A stretch of DNA of 64,000 bases, taken from contig JASEEU010000004.1 of assembly GCA_030019445.1 (NCBI GenBank), positions 1 through 64,000 of the forward strand, read 5' to 3'. The position numbers and the translations under genes were made by a program. The notes beneath the pieces were generated by a model. That model was not told where the DNA came from. It made no database searches and was given only the letters and a program-made list of their open reading frames with translations. This document shows, one piece after another, positions 8,167 to 20,847 of this stretch; the stretch's first letter is position 1; each line of letters begins with the position of its first letter. Origin of the DNA: Anaerosomatales bacterium. Lineage in GTDB: Bacteria > Actinomycetota > Coriobacteriia > Anaerosomatales > Anaerosomataceae.

Positions 8167-9672
8167 ATGGCTGACGGCGAGACGACAGCCGAGGGCACGG
8201 GGGTCCCGCCTGAGGACGAGTTCGCCGCACGCTGTGAGCGCCTGCAGGCCCTGCGCGATACGGGCGTCGAGCCCTATCGCGACCGCTTCGACCGTACCCA
8301 CACGCTTGCCGGGATCGCCGGGGAATTCGGAAGCCTGGAGCCAGGCGCCGAGGCCGACGGGGTCGTCTCGGTAGCCGGCCGCATCATCGCCCGTCGCGAC
8401 CAGGGCAAGGTCACGTTCCTCGTCATCCGTGACGGTAGCGGTGAGGTCCAGCTCTTCTGCCGGGTGAACGTCCTGGGCGCCGACGCCTACGACTTCATCG
8501 GCGGACTCGACCTCGGCGACTGGATCGGGGTGACCGGGACCGTCCTGCGCACGCGCCGCGGTGAGCTCTCGGTGTCGCCCACCGAGGTGACGCTGCTGTC
8601 GAAGTCGTTGCGCCCCCTGCCCGACAAGTTCCACGGTCTCACCGACGTGGAGACCCGTTATCGCCAGCGCTACGTGGACCTCATCGCCAATCCCGAGGTT
8701 AAGGAGACGTTCGAGAAGCGCTTTGCGATCGTCTCGGCCATCAGACGCGAGATGGAGACGCGGGGATTCGTCGAAGTCGAGACGCCGATGCTGCATCCGG
8801 TTCCCGGCGGCGCCACCGCGCGTCCGTTCGTGACGCACCACAACGCGCTCGACATGCAGCTGTACCTGCGCATCGCGCCGGAGCTCTACCTCAAGCGCCT
8901 GCTGGTCGGCGGATTCGAGCGCGTCTTCGAGATCAACCGCTCCTTCCGCAACGAGGGCATGTCGCCGCGGCACAACCCCGAGTTCACCATGCTCGAGGCG
9001 TACCAGGCGTTCACCAACCTCGACGGCATGATGGAGCTCACCGAGGGTATCATCCGCGCCGCCGCTGCCGCCGTCGGTCCGCTCCTCATCTCGTATCAGG
9101 GCGCCGAGATAGACCTCGGCGCGCCCTGGGCGCGACGGACGATGCTCTCGCTCGTCGGGGAGGCGATCGGCGAGGATGTCTCGTTCGCGACCTCGGACGT
9201 GCACCTGCGGCACCTCTGCGAGCAGCACGGTGTCGCGGTCGAGCCGTCCTGGGGCAAGGGCAAGCTCATCACCGAGCTCTTCGAGAAGCTCGTAGAGCAC
9301 ACGCTGGTGCAGCCGACGTTCGTCACGGAGTACCCGCTCGAGACGTCACCGCTGGCGCGCAAGAAGCCCGGAGAGCCCCAGCTCACCGAGCGCTTCGAGC
9401 TCATCGTGACGGGCCGCGAGATGGCCAACGCCTTCTCGGAGCTCATCGACCCCGCCGACCAGCGGGAGCGCTTCGCCGAGCAGGTCCGCGCGAAAGGCGC
9501 CGGTGACGAGGAGGCCATGGGCTACGACGAGGACTACCTCCGCGCCCTGGAGCACGCCATGCCGCCGGCCGGGGGGCTGGGCATCGGCATCGACCGCCTC
9601 GTCATGCTCCTGACCGATCAGGCTTCCATCCGGGACGTGCTGCTCTTCCCGCACATGCGGCCGGAGGCCTAG
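8167..9672 (+). CDS. lysS: Lysine--tRNA ligase, class II
   Basis: 501 residues. The N-terminal OB-fold anticodon-binding domain (about residues 65-160, [21 protein letters not shown]) is followed by the class II catalytic core: motif 1 near VETPMLHP, motif 2 [20 protein letters not shown], and motif 3 [13 protein letters not shown]. It charges tRNA-Lys in the cytoplasm. It is translationally close to greA (3-bp gap). The same greA/lysS proximity to the clpC cluster is seen in Bacillus. Confidence 0.97.
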   Translation: MADGETTAEGTGVPPEDEFAARCERLQALRDTGVEPYRDRFDRTHTLAGIAGEFGSLEPGAEADGVVSVAGRIIARRDQGKVTFLVIRDGSGEVQLFCRVNVLGADAYDFIGGLDLGDWIGVTGTVLRTRRGELSVSPTEVTLLSKSLRPLPDKFHGLTDVETRYRQRYVDLIANPEVKETFEKRFAIVSAIRREMETRGFVEVETPMLHPVPGGATARPFVTHHNALDMQLYLRIAPELYLKRLLVGGFERVFEINRSFRNEGMSPRHNPEFTMLEAYQAFTNLDGMMELTEGIIRAAAAAVGPLLISYQGAEIDLGAPWARRTMLSLVGEAIGEDVSFATSDVHLRHLCEQHGVAVEPSWGKGKLITELFEKLVEHTLVQPTFVTEYPLETSPLARKKPGEPQLTERFELIVTGREMANAFSELIDPADQRERFAEQVRAKGAGDEEAMGYDEDYLRALEHAMPPAGGLGIGIDRLVMLLTDQASIRDVLLFPHMRPEA

Positions 9673-9762
9673 CGCCCGCGACCCGTGCGTGGAGTCGCTG
9701 ACATCTGAGTGTGAGGCGCTCATATCCCGTGGCACCGGGCTTGCTGGTATCCCCGCACCGCC

Positions 9763-9791
9763 TCGCCTCGCGTGTGCGGCGGGGGTAGAAT
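9763..9791 (+). promoter_or_regulatory. Possible clpC promoter
   Basis: A good -10 (TAGAAT, 9786-9791) is preceded at 17 bp by a weak -35 (TCGCCT). No CtsR heptad repeat, CIRCE or HAIR element was seen in the 180-bp spacer. Confidence 0.4.
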
Positions 9792-9854
9792 CAACGTACA
9801 GCTGACGACGCCGCATCCGGGCGACCGACCGGCGTGCCGATAGGAGATGGGGCC

Positions 9855-12413
<2,559 letters not shown>

Positions 12414-12414
12414 G

Positions 12415-13770
12415 GTGCCCAGGGCCAAGACCACCTGGCGCTGCCAGCAGTGCGGCCATGCCGCACCGAAGTGGCTCGGCCGCTGCCCCGACTGCGGTGA
12501 GTATGCGACGTTCGCGGAAGAGGCGGTCGTGGCCGGCAGGCCCGCCGCCTCTTCGGCTGCGCCGGCCGCAAGCACGCCGCTCGATGCGGTGACCGCATCG
12601 GCCGATGAACGCGTGGCCACCGGCATCGCCGAGTTCGACCGGGTGCTCGGCGGCGGGCTCGTGAGGGGCTCGCTCGTCCTGCTCGCCGGTGAGCCCGGAA
12701 TCGGCAAGTCGACGCTGCTCCTGCAGGCTGCGGTATCGCTCGGGTCAGCAGGACGCGGAGTGCTCTACGTCTGCGGCGAGGAGTCTGCCGAGCAGGTCAA
12801 GTTGCGGGCCGATCGCATCGGCGCCACCGGCGGCATCGCGTTGTTGCCCGAGGTGGACATGGCCGTCGTCGAGGCGACCGCTGAGGTCGAGCGCCCCTGG
12901 TTGCTCGTGGTCGACTCGATCCAGACGATGACGGACCCCGATCTCGACGGCGTGCCGGGGAGCGTCGGCCAGGTACGCGCGTGCGCCGCGCGACTCATGC
13001 GCCTCGCCAAGGAGCGCGGCATCACGGTCCTCGTCGTGGGGCACGTCACGAAAGACGGCGCCATCGCCGGACCACGGGTGCTCGAACACCTCGTCGACGC
13101 CGTGCTCACATTCGAGGGCGATCAGGACCACGCCCTCCGCATCGTGCGGGCCACCAAGAACCGGTTCGGTGCGGTCTCGGAGATCGGCATCTTCGAGATG
13201 GCGCCCGAGGGTCTGCTGGGTGTGGGTCAGCCATCCGGAGCGCTGCTGGCCGAGCGCTCGTCTGATGTGGCGGGCTCGGCGGTCACCGCCGTGCTCGAAG
13301 GCTCCCGGCCGCTGCTCGTCGAGGTGCAGGCGCTCGTCACTCCGACGTATCTGCAGATGCCGAGGCGACTGTCGACCGGCATCGACACGGGTCGCGTCCT
13401 CCAGGTCCTCGCGGTGCTGGAGCGACGGGCGGGGATGACGTTCGGCCAGCATGACGTGTACGTATCGGTCGCGGGCGGCATCCGCGTCTCGGAGCCCGCC
13501 GTCGACCTGCCGCTTGCCCTCGCGCTGGCGTCCGCCCGGACCGACTCGCCCCTGGACGCGGATGTCGTCGCCTTCGCCGAACTCGGCCTGACCGGCGAGC
13601 TGCGCTCGGCCCGCCAGCCAGAGGCGCGCGTGCGCGAGGCGGGCCGGCTCGGCTTCACGCGTGTGCTCACCGCACCGGGCAAGGGCGCGCTCGACGGCGG
13701 TCCGGCGGTGACCCAGCCGCGCACGATCGCCGGCGCCCTTGAGGCGGCCGGTCTCGCGCGGTCGCGGTAG
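12415..13770 (+). CDS. radA: DNA repair protein RadA (Sms)
   Basis: 451 residues from a GTG at 12415, one base after the clpC stop, so translation is probably coupled. The N-terminal zinc finger is CQQCGHAAPKWLGRCPDC. The RecA-like ATPase has Walker A GEPGIGKST near residue 93 and the RadA-specific KNRFG motif. The C-terminal domain is Lon-protease-like and non-proteolytic. RadA helps branch migration of recombination intermediates and, in the Firmicutes, regulates DisA, which is the next gene here. Confidence 0.96.
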   Translation: MPRAKTTWRCQQCGHAAPKWLGRCPDCGEYATFAEEAVVAGRPAASSAAPAASTPLDAVTASADERVATGIAEFDRVLGGGLVRGSLVLLAGEPGIGKSTLLLQAAVSLGSAGRGVLYVCGEESAEQVKLRADRIGATGGIALLPEVDMAVVEATAEVERPWLLVVDSIQTMTDPDLDGVPGSVGQVRACAARLMRLAKERGITVLVVGHVTKDGAIAGPRVLEHLVDAVLTFEGDQDHALRIVRATKNRFGAVSEIGIFEMAPEGLLGVGQPSGALLAERSSDVAGSAVTAVLEGSRPLLVEVQALVTPTYLQMPRRLSTGIDTGRVLQVLAVLERRAGMTFGQHDVYVSVAGGIRVSEPAVDLPLALALASARTDSPLDADVVAFAELGLTGELRSARQPEARVREAGRLGFTRVLTAPGKGALDGGPAVTQPRTIAGALEAAGLARSR

Positions 13771-13848
13771 GCCGCTCCCTGGCCCGGTCCGTGCGGTTCG
13801 TGGCACAATGCCAGTCGAGAGCCGCGGCACGGTCAGCGAGGATCGGGG

Positions 13849-14916
13849 GTGCTCATGGACGCGAAGCACGACGACGTCATGGTCGGCGCGCTCGAGGCGG
13901 TCGCTCCCGGCACGCCGCTGCGCGAGGGCCTCGAGTACATCATCTCGGCCAGGACGGGTGCGCTCATCGTCATGGGCGATGCCGACGCCGTCGACGTGCT
14001 CTGCAACGGAGGCTTCGTCATCGATGCGCCGTTCGAGCCGCAGCGTCTCTACGAGCTCGCGAAGATGGACGGCGCCATCGTGCTTGCCGACGATGCGTCC
14101 CGGATCCTACGCGCCAACGTCCACCTCGTGCCCGACGCGTCGCTCCCCACCGCCGAGACGGGCATGCGCCACCGCACCGCCGAACGCGTGAGCCGCCAGA
14201 CGGGCGCGCTCGTGATCTCCATCTCACAGCGCAGGGAGGTCGTCAGCCTCTACCTCGGCGGGAAGCGACTGATCCTCGAGGACATCGAGGTCGTGCTCGC
14301 CAAGGCGGACCAGGCGCTCCAGACCCTGCAGCGCTATCGCGCGCGGCTCGACGAGGTCTCGGCCCATCTGACCACGCTCGAATTCGAGAACGCCGTCACC
14401 ATCGGCGACGTCGTGCCGGTGATCCAGCGCGCCGAGATGGTCCAGCGTGTCGCTCGCGAGGTGAATCGCTACATCGTGGAGCTCGGCATCGAAGGTCGCC
14501 TCGTCAGGATGCAGGCCGAGGAACTCATGGCGAACGTCGACGAAGACTACACGATGCTGCTGCGTGACTACGCCAAGGACGCCGGCCCGCGCAAGATCGC
14601 GGCGCTGCGCGGGAAGCTCGGCCAGATGACGCCCGACCAGATGCTCGAAGGCACCGCCGTGGCGCAGGCGCTCGGCTACGCGGGCACGAGCGATGTGACC
14701 GAGGCGCACGTCCGGCCCGCCGGCTACCGCTTGCTCAACCACATCCCGATGCTTCCGACCACCGTGGCGAACCGCGTCGCGGAGAGCTTCGACGGCCTTC
14801 CGACGTTGCTGGCCGCCACGGAGGAGGAGCTCGACGACGTCGACGGCGTGGGCGCCCGTCGCGCCCGCGCCATCATCGAGGGGCTTCGCCGGATCCGCGA
14901 GCACGCAGTATTCTGA
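13849..14916 (+). CDS. disA: DNA integrity scanning protein DisA, diadenylate cyclase
   Basis: 355 residues from GTG 13849 (ATG at 13855 is equally plausible). It makes cyclic di-AMP from two ATP and stops when it meets branched DNA. The N-terminal DAC domain has the catalytic DGA (74-76) and RHRT (107-110) motifs, both intact. A helical spine follows, and the C-terminal HhH domain (ELDDVDGVGARRARAIIEGLRRIRE) binds DNA junctions. It sits between radA and a PIN/TRAM gene exactly as in Bacillus, implying c-di-AMP signalling in this organism. Confidence 0.96.
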   Translation: MLMDAKHDDVMVGALEAVAPGTPLREGLEYIISARTGALIVMGDADAVDVLCNGGFVIDAPFEPQRLYELAKMDGAIVLADDASRILRANVHLVPDASLPTAETGMRHRTAERVSRQTGALVISISQRREVVSLYLGGKRLILEDIEVVLAKADQALQTLQRYRARLDEVSAHLTTLEFENAVTIGDVVPVIQRAEMVQRVAREVNRYIVELGIEGRLVRMQAEELMANVDEDYTMLLRDYAKDAGPRKIAALRGKLGQMTPDQMLEGTAVAQALGYAGTSDVTEAHVRPAGYRLLNHIPMLPTTVANRVAESFDGLPTLLAATEEELDDVDGVGARRARAIIEGLRRIREHAVF

Positions 14917-14955
14917 CGCGGCCGTCGGGCTCATGCCCTGCGCTGTTCCTGCCGA

Positions 14956-14982
14956 TTCATACCGTTGTCATCTGTTTCATAC
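14956..14982 (+). repeat. Direct repeat of TTCATAC in the disA-PIN/TRAM spacer
   Basis: TTCATAC occurs at 14956-14962 and 14976-14982, 20 bp apart (two helical turns), with a TTGTCA between. It may mark a regulator site or a promoter for the downstream cluster; no convincing -10 fits the TTGTCA. Confidence 0.3.
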
Positions 14983-15057
14983 GCGACCGTCACCGCGGCA
15001 ACAGCGGTCGAGCCAACGAAAGGGGTGAAGACGCTCGGACATAGCCCCTAGCGTCCA

Positions 15058-16110
15058 GTGACCATGATCGTCCAACTCGCCCGGATCGTCTTCATGACGG
15101 CCGGAGCGCTTGGAGGGTTCGCTGCGTCGCAGAGCCTCGACTGGTCGGAGCAGACCGGCTTCTCGTACGAACTCGTCATCTTCATATTCATCATCCTCGG
15201 AAGCTCGATCGGCTACGTCCTCGGCGGCATTCTCGGCAGAGAGCTCTCATCCGCGTTCCGTCGCCTCGAAGAGCAGGCACAGGAGTTCGAAACGACCGAC
15301 CTCGTCCTTGCGGCGGTAGGTCTTGTCGTCGGGCTGCTGGTCGCGCTCTTGCTTTCCATACCGCTCCGCTACATCGAGCCCGGCTGGATCGCGTTCCTCG
15401 CAACCGTCCTGCTCTACGGTCTCTCGGGATACAGTGGAGTGAAGCTCTTCTTGCTGAAGCGCGAGGACGTGCGTCACCGCATCGGCACGGTCGAGTCCGT
15501 GCTGCCGTCCGCCGACCCGATGGTGTATCTCGACACGAGCGCCGTGATCGACGGACGCTTCGAGCAGATACGCGGGGCCGGCTTCCTGTCGGGACCGCTA
15601 CGCGTGCCGCGCTTCGTCCTTGCCGAGCTCCAGACGCTCGCCGACTCGGCCGATGACACGAAACGCGCTCGCGGCCGCCGCGGCCTCGACCTGCTGACGC
15701 GCCTGTCCGCAGGCGAAGACGCCATCGGCGTCTTCGAGGCCGACTACCCTGAGATCCCCACGGTCGACGCCAAGCTCGTCCGGCTCGCGCGGGAGACCGA
15801 CGGCGCATTGCTCACCATGGACTACAATCTCACCAAGGTCGCGCGCGTCGAGGGGGTGACCGTGCTCAACCTGAACGAGCTTGCCGAGTCCGTGCGCCCG
15901 AACTACCTGCCCGGCGACAAGCTCCGGCTCGCAGTCCTCAAAGACGGCAAAGAGCCCGGCCAGGGCGTCGGCTACCTTGAAGACGGCACCATGGTCGTCG
16001 TGCAGGATGGCCGAGACGCCATCGGTCGGGAGATCGACGCCGAGGTCACGTCCGTGCTCCAGACATCCGCGGGGCGGATGATCTTCGCGCGGCCGGGGGA
16101 CGCCCGGTGA
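15058..16110 (+). CDS. PIN/TRAM domain membrane protein (YacL family)
   Basis: 350 residues. The start is GTG 15058 or ATG 15064. Four transmembrane helices (residues ~5-135) precede a PIN-like nuclease domain starting VYLDTSAVIDGR (acidic Asp ligands; further acids at VDAKLVRLA and LTMDYNLTKVA), and a C-terminal TRAM domain (about 290-345) that binds RNA. This matches Bacillus YacL and mycobacterial homologues, whose target is not established. It overlaps ispD by four bases, so the two are translationally coupled. Confidence 0.92.
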   Translation: MTMIVQLARIVFMTAGALGGFAASQSLDWSEQTGFSYELVIFIFIILGSSIGYVLGGILGRELSSAFRRLEEQAQEFETTDLVLAAVGLVVGLLVALLLSIPLRYIEPGWIAFLATVLLYGLSGYSGVKLFLLKREDVRHRIGTVESVLPSADPMVYLDTSAVIDGRFEQIRGAGFLSGPLRVPRFVLAELQTLADSADDTKRARGRRGLDLLTRLSAGEDAIGVFEADYPEIPTVDAKLVRLARETDGALLTMDYNLTKVARVEGVTVLNLNELAESVRPNYLPGDKLRLAVLKDGKEPGQGVGYLEDGTMVVVQDGRDAIGREIDAEVTSVLQTSAGRMIFARPGDAR

Positions 16111-16808
16111 ACGCGGCGATCATCGTAGCCGGCGGCGAGGGCACGCGTCTCGGCCGCGACGGCGGTAAGCAGCTCGCACCCGTCGCGGGCGCCCCTGTGC
16201 TCGCACACACCGTGCGCGCGTTCGAGGCCGCGTCCGCCATCGACGTCATCATCGTGGTGGCACACCCGCTGCGCCTCGGGGAGTACGAAGCGGCCGTCGC
16301 CGGGGTGGCGAGCAAGCTCCAGGCCGTCGTGGGTGGCGGAGATTCGCGCCAGGAGTCGGTCGCGGCCGGTCTTGAGTCGCTGCCCGCCGAGACGCGCGTC
16401 GTGGCGATCCACGACGGCGCCAGACCCCTCGTGCGCCCGGCGGTCATCGACGAAGCGATCCGCGTCCTGCTCGAGGACCCGTCCGCTGCCGGCGTCGTCG
16501 TGGGCCACCCCTCGTACGACACGGTCAAGTCCGTCGACGCCGACGGGTACGTGGAGCGTACCGAGGACCGTGACCGGCTGTGGGCCGCCCAGACGCCACA
16601 GGTGTTCCGTGCCGGAGCGCTCCGCGCCGCGTACGCGGCAGCCGCACGCGACGGCTTCGCGGGGACCGATGACGCGTCGCTCATCGAGCATGACGGCGGC
16701 CGGGTGCGGCTGGTGCTCGGTCCGCGTGACAACATCAAGGTGACCGTGCCCGAGGACCTGGTCGTCGTCGATCGCCTCCTCGCGGCGCGGTCGCGAGAGG
16801 AGTCGTGA
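16107..16808 (+). CDS. ispD: 2-C-methyl-D-erythritol 4-phosphate cytidylyltransferase
   Basis: 233 residues from a GTG overlapping the previous stop (GTGA). It transfers CMP from CTP to MEP in the non-mevalonate isoprenoid pathway. The nucleotide loop AGGEGTRLGRDGGKQ, the substrate motif HDGARPLVRP and QTPQVF are all present. The gene is followed one base later by ispF, so two pathway steps are made together. Confidence 0.95.
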   Translation: MNAAIIVAGGEGTRLGRDGGKQLAPVAGAPVLAHTVRAFEAASAIDVIIVVAHPLRLGEYEAAVAGVASKLQAVVGGGDSRQESVAAGLESLPAETRVVAIHDGARPLVRPAVIDEAIRVLLEDPSAAGVVVGHPSYDTVKSVDADGYVERTEDRDRLWAAQTPQVFRAGALRAAYAAAARDGFAGTDDASLIEHDGGRVRLVLGPRDNIKVTVPEDLVVVDRLLAARSREES

Positions 16809-16809
16809 G

Positions 16810-17286
16810 ATGCGTATCGGCCTCGGCTACGATGTCCACGCATTCAGCCCGGGTCGCCGGCTCGTGCTCGGCGGCGTGGACGTCCCGTTCGAACGCGGGC
16901 TCGAAGGGCACTCGGATGCGGACGTGCTCACCCACGCGCTCATGGACGCGATCGTGAGCGCGATGCGGGCCGGCGACATCGGCGCGCTCTTCCCGGACAC
17001 GGATCCCGTCTACCAAGACGCATCCAGCATCGAACTCCTGCGGCACGTCGTCGAGACCATGCGCGCTGACGGCTGGGAGCTCGTGGACGCGGACACGGTG
17101 CTCGCGCTCGAGGAGCCCAGGATCGCCCCGTATCGCGATGCGATGCGCGAGCGGCTGGCCGGGGCGCTCGGCATGCCGCTGGACGCCGTCGGCGTCAAGG
17201 CGACCACCACCGAAGGACTGGGTGCGACGGGCCGCGGCGAAGGCGTCGCCGCCATGGCGGTCGTCCTGCTGCGTCGCGCCGGCTAG
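16810..17286 (+). CDS. ispF: 2-C-methyl-D-erythritol 2,4-cyclodiphosphate synthase
   Basis: 158 residues, the standard trimeric enzyme. It cyclises CDP-ME-2-phosphate with loss of CMP. Metal ligands are visible in GYDVHAF (Asp8, His10) and GHSDADVLTHA (His42). The C-terminal ATTTEGLGATGRGEGVAA motif is the nucleotide-binding signature. It is the last gene of the isoprenoid pair; a fresh promoter follows for cysE. Confidence 0.96.
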   Translation: MRIGLGYDVHAFSPGRRLVLGGVDVPFERGLEGHSDADVLTHALMDAIVSAMRAGDIGALFPDTDPVYQDASSIELLRHVVETMRADGWELVDADTVLALEEPRIAPYRDAMRERLAGALGMPLDAVGVKATTTEGLGATGRGEGVAAMAVVLLRRAG

Positions 17287-17324
17287 CGGTCACACGCAGC
17301 CGCCCGGGTCGCTCGCGCGCTCGG

Positions 17325-17354
17325 TTGACACCCTGCGTGAGCAGACGAGATAGT
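17325..17354 (+). promoter_or_regulatory. Promoter for cysE-cysS-rlmB-yacP
   Basis: A perfect TTGACA (17325-17330) and GATAGT (17349-17354) with an 18-bp spacer, about 40 bp before the cysE start. The sequence TTGACACCCT is shared with the promoter at 25459. Confidence 0.65.
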
Positions 17355-17397
17355 AGTCGGGCCCGAAGTCACGGTTGCCGAGGAGGACCGTCGAGCC

Positions 17398-18090
17398 ATG
17401 TTCTCGCGCATGCGAGCAGATATCCGAGCGGTCATGCAGCGCGACCCGGCATGCCCGTCGACCTTCTCGGCGCTCACGAACTACCCGGGCCTGTGGGCGA
17501 TCTGGTGGCACCGCCTGACGAACCGGCTGCACCGCGCCGGGCGCACGTGGCTGGCCCGCCGCATCAGCCAGGTCGTGCGCCACTACACCGGCATCGAGAT
17601 CCACCCGGGCGCTGCCATCGGAGAGCGCTTCTTCATCGACCACGGGATGGGTGTCGTGATCGGTGAGACGACGATCATCGGCGACGATGTGACGCTGTAC
17701 CAGGGCGTCACGCTCGGCGGGACGGGCAAGGAGCACGGCAAGCGTCATCCCACCATCGAGGACCACGTCGTCGTCGGCGTCGGTGCGACCGTGCTCGGCG
17801 ACATCACCATCGGGCAGTACTCCAAGATCGGCGCCGGGGCGGTGGTCATCCAGGATGTCCCCGCCGACTCCACGGTGGTCGGCATCCCCGGTCGCGTGGT
17901 CGTGCGCGAGGGCCGCCGCATCGAGGCCGTGGACCTGCACCACGAGGACCTGCCCGACCCGGTGGTCGAGATGTTCCGCAGCATGCAGCGGCGCATCGAT
18001 CGCCTCGAGGCGCGTGTCGCCTCGGACGAGGCGTACGCCGCCGGGTCGACCGAGCGCCCGGATCCCGGGCCTTCAAGCGAGAAGGAGTAG
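17398..18090 (+). CDS. cysE: Serine O-acetyltransferase
   Basis: 230 residues. It acetylates serine, the first step of cysteine synthesis. The N-terminal helical domain (to ~60) is followed by left-handed beta-helix hexapeptide repeats ([23 protein letters not shown], described at residues ~61-83) containing the catalytic His in [10 protein letters not shown]. The loop [14 protein letters not shown] is diagnostic of the family. The hydrophilic tail of about 30 residues is slightly longer than in Bacillus. It directly precedes cysS, so cysteine supply and charging are linked. Confidence 0.95.
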   Translation: MFSRMRADIRAVMQRDPACPSTFSALTNYPGLWAIWWHRLTNRLHRAGRTWLARRISQVVRHYTGIEIHPGAAIGERFFIDHGMGVVIGETTIIGDDVTLYQGVTLGGTGKEHGKRHPTIEDHVVVGVGATVLGDITIGQYSKIGAGAVVIQDVPADSTVVGIPGRVVVREGRRIEAVDLHHEDLPDPVVEMFRSMQRRIDRLEARVASDEAYAAGSTERPDPGPSSEKE

Positions 18091-18091
18091 C

Positions 18092-19594
18092 ATGGCCATC
18101 CGCGTCCACAACACCCTGACCCGCTCCAAAGAGGAGTTCGTGCCACGCGAGCCGGGCAGGGTGGCGATGTACGTGTGCGGACCGACCGTCTACAACCACA
18201 TCCACATCGGCAACGCGCGCACGTTCCTCACGTTCGACGTCATCCGTCGCTATCTCGAGTGGCGCGGCTTCGATGTGCGCTTCGTTCAGAACATCACCGA
18301 CGTCGACGACAAGATCATCAACCGCGCCAACGAGGAGGGCCGCACGGCCGCTCAGGTGGCCGAGGAGTACACCCTGGCGTTCCGCGCGGCGATGGACGCG
18401 TTGGGGATCCGCCGTCCGACGGCCGCTCCCCGCGCGACCGAGACCATCCCCGCCATGATCGACATGGTGAAGCGCCTCATCGCGACCGACCACGCATACG
18501 TCGTGGACGGCGACGTGTACTTCTCGGTACGCAGCTTCCCGGAGTACGGCAAGCTCTCCGGGCGAGACATCGATGAGCTGGAGTCGGGTGCGCGCGTCGA
18601 TGTCGACGAGCGCAAGCGCGACCCGCTCGACTTCGCGCTCTGGAAGGCGGCGAAGCCCGGGGAGCCGCACTGGCCGAGCCCGTGGGGCGAGGGTCGCCCC
18701 GGCTGGCATCTCGAGTGCTCGGTCATGTCGGAAGCCGAGCTCGGTCTCCCGTTCGACATCCACGGCGGCGGCTCGGACCTCGTCTTCCCGCACCATGAGA
18801 ACGAGATCGCGCAGTCGGAAGCGGCGACCGGGAAGCCGTTCGCGCGGTACTGGCTGCACGGCGGGATGCTGCAGATCGACTCCGAGAAGATGAGCAAGTC
18901 GCTCGGCAACTTCACGCTGCTGCGCGACGTGCTCGAGGCCTATCCCGCCCCGGTCGTGCGGCTGTTGATGCTCCAGACGCACTACCGGAGCCCGCTCGAC
19001 TTCTCGGCGGACCGTCTGGCCGAGGCGACCTCGGCATACGAACGCGTCGTGACGCTCGTGCGCAACATCCGCTGGGTCCATGAGGCCACGGCGACGGGAG
19101 AGGGCGCCCCCGTGCAGGCGCGCGAGGCGCTCGAGGCGGCGGTCGACCGTGCGCGCGAGAAGTTCGTGGCCGAGATGGACGACGACTTCAACACCGCGGG
19201 TGGGCTCGCTGCGCTCTTCGAGCTCGCGAAAGCGGCGAACAGCATGCTGGCCGAGCACCAGGCCGACCTCGCGGGCCCCGACTTCGATACCCTGGGGCGG
19301 GCAGAGGCGCTCGTCGTCGAGCTCCTGGGGGTCCTCGGTATCGAGCTGCCCGCGCACAGCCCGTCCGCTCCCGAGTACCCTGACGATGTCGTCGCCCTCG
19401 CACGCGACCTCGGCGGTTACGCCGGCTCGGACGCACAGGAGGCGGTACGCGCGTTGCTCGCGATGCGCGATGCCGCCCGCAGCGAACGCAACTGGGCGGC
19501 AGCGGACGCCGTGCGCGACGGGCTCGCCATGCTCGGCTTCGTCATCGAAGACACTCCGCGAGGCGCGCGCGTGACGTACCGCCCGAAGGGGTAG
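18092..19594 (+). CDS. cysS: Cysteine--tRNA ligase
   Basis: 500 residues; ATG at 18092 one base after the cysE stop, with AAGGAG in the cysE end. The class I signature HIHIG is at residues 36-40, the first zinc ligand Cys29 sits in [10 protein letters not shown], further zinc ligands lie in ECSVMSE and HHENEIAQ, and the KMSKSLGNF loop is intact. The C-terminal helical domain binds the anticodon. The MrnC-type ribonuclease gene found next in Bacillus is missing here. Confidence 0.97.
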   Translation: MAIRVHNTLTRSKEEFVPREPGRVAMYVCGPTVYNHIHIGNARTFLTFDVIRRYLEWRGFDVRFVQNITDVDDKIINRANEEGRTAAQVAEEYTLAFRAAMDALGIRRPTAAPRATETIPAMIDMVKRLIATDHAYVVDGDVYFSVRSFPEYGKLSGRDIDELESGARVDVDERKRDPLDFALWKAAKPGEPHWPSPWGEGRPGWHLECSVMSEAELGLPFDIHGGGSDLVFPHHENEIAQSEAATGKPFARYWLHGGMLQIDSEKMSKSLGNFTLLRDVLEAYPAPVVRLLMLQTHYRSPLDFSADRLAEATSAYERVVTLVRNIRWVHEATATGEGAPVQAREALEAAVDRAREKFVAEMDDDFNTAGGLAALFELAKAANSMLAEHQADLAGPDFDTLGRAEALVVELLGVLGIELPAHSPSAPEYPDDVVALARDLGGYAGSDAQEAVRALLAMRDAARSERNWAAADAVRDGLAMLGFVIEDTPRGARVTYRPKG

Positions 19595-19597
19595 CCG

Positions 19598-20335
19598 ATG
19601 AGCGCGGTCATCGAGGGGCGCAACGCGGTCACAGAGGCCCTGCGCTCGGGCGCCCGACTCACACGGGTGCTCGTCGCCCGCGGCGTCAAGCCGCATCCGG
19701 CGCTCGAGGAGATACGGGCGCGGTGTGCTGAAGCCGGCATCCCGCTGGCCGAGGTGCCGCGCGCCGAACTCGACCGGCGGAGCGAACGGGGTGCGCACCA
19801 GGGTGTGCTGGCCGAGGTCGCACCGTTCGAGTACGCGGAGCTCGCCGACATCGTCGCCGCGACATCCGGGCGCCCGGCGGCCCTCGTCGTGTGTCTGGAC
19901 CATGTGACCGACCCGGGGAACCTCGGTGCGGCCATCCGGTCGGTCGAGGTGGTCGGGGGCGCGGGCGTCGTCATCCCGCGGGACCGCGCGGCGGCGGTCA
20001 CTCCGGTGACCCACAAGGCGTCGGCGGGGGCGACGGCCCATCTCCCGATCGCGCAGGTCACGAACCTTCCACGCGCGCTCGACGAGCTCAAGGCGGCCGG
20101 CTTCTGGGTCGTCGGAGCTGACGCGAGCGCCCGGGCGATGCTGTGGGAAGCTCCGATCGAGGGACGCATCGCGATCGTGGCGGGCGCCGAAGGCTCCGGC
20201 CTCTCCCGCCTCGTCCGCGAGCGATGCGACCTGCTCGTCGGCCTCCCGGTGCGCGGTCGGGTCGATTCGCTCAACGTCGCGCAGGCGGTCACCGTGCTCG
20301 CCTACGAGTGGCTCCGCCGCTCGGGAACGTCGTGA
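19598..20335 (+). CDS. rlmB: 23S rRNA (guanosine-2'-O-)-methyltransferase RlmB / TrmH family
   Basis: 245 residues. The N-terminal substrate-binding domain (VIEGRNAVTEAL, about 1-75) precedes a SPOUT knot domain with DHVTDPGNLGAAIRS, GAEGSGLSRLVRERCD and LPVRGRVDSLNVAQA. It methylates the ribose of a 23S rRNA guanosine in E. coli (G2251). The exact site here is inferred from family and synteny. The stop overlaps the next start in a TGATG arrangement. Confidence 0.9.
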   Translation: MSAVIEGRNAVTEALRSGARLTRVLVARGVKPHPALEEIRARCAEAGIPLAEVPRAELDRRSERGAHQGVLAEVAPFEYAELADIVAATSGRPAALVVCLDHVTDPGNLGAAIRSVEVVGGAGVVIPRDRAAAVTPVTHKASAGATAHLPIAQVTNLPRALDELKAAGFWVVGADASARAMLWEAPIEGRIAIVAGAEGSGLSRLVRERCDLLVGLPVRGRVDSLNVAQAVTVLAYEWLRRSGTS

Positions 20336-20847
20336 TGGTGCGCTACATCGTCGATGGCTACAACGTCGTGCACGTGAGCGACCGCTATCGATCGCTGGCG
20401 GACTCGGATCTCGACGCGGCGCGGGCACGGCTCGTCGAGGACGTGGCCTCGTTCTGCCCCGGGGAGGGTCGGTGCGTCATCGTGTTCGACGGTGCCGGCA
20501 ATCCCTCGTCTGACGGGACGCCGCACCACGTCGCGGGCGTGACGGTGATCTTCTCGGCGGCGGGGGAGAGCGCCGACACCGTGATCGAGGCGCTGGCCGC
20601 GCGGGGTCGCGATCGCGGCGAGCAGGTCATCGTGGTGACCTCGGACGCCGCCACGCAGTGGACGGTCATGCGCGCGGGCGTGGCACGGATGTCGGCGCGG
20701 GAGTTCTCCGAGCGGCTGGCCGAGCACGGCGGCGAATGGCGCGAGCACGCGCCGACCGGCAGCCTTCGCGGGCACCTGGAGGAACGCATCGACGCCGACG
20801 TGCGCCGCAGGCTCGCCCGATGGGCGCGCGGCGACCTCCCGGACTGA
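20335..20847 (+). CDS. NYN domain ribonuclease-like protein (YacP/Rae1 family)
   Basis: 170 residues, ATG overlapping the rlmB stop. The PIN-like NYN fold shows YIVDGYNVVH at the N-terminus, VIVFDGAGNP and VTSDAATQW, giving the expected Asp cluster. The Bacillus homologue Rae1 is a ribosome-A-site-associated endoribonuclease; that role is transferred by family and by identical gene position between rlmB and sigH. Confidence 0.9.
   Translation: MVRYIVDGYNVVHVSDRYRSLADSDLDAARARLVEDVASFCPGEGRCVIVFDGAGNPSSDGTPHHVAGVTVIFSAAGESADTVIEALAARGRDRGEQVIVVTSDAATQWTVMRAGVARMSAREFSERLAEHGGEWREHAPTGSLRGHLEERIDADVRRRLARWARGDLPD

Noticed and set aside
17287-17397. T-box or other riboswitch before cysE
   Set aside because: The 111-bp spacer is filled by a promoter and a short leader; no T-box (TGGNACC-like) core or specifier stem was seen.
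17846-20428. An 860-codon minus-strand frame opposite cysE-cysS-rlmB
   Set aside because: Same antisense artefact; the plus strand carries complete enzyme motifs.
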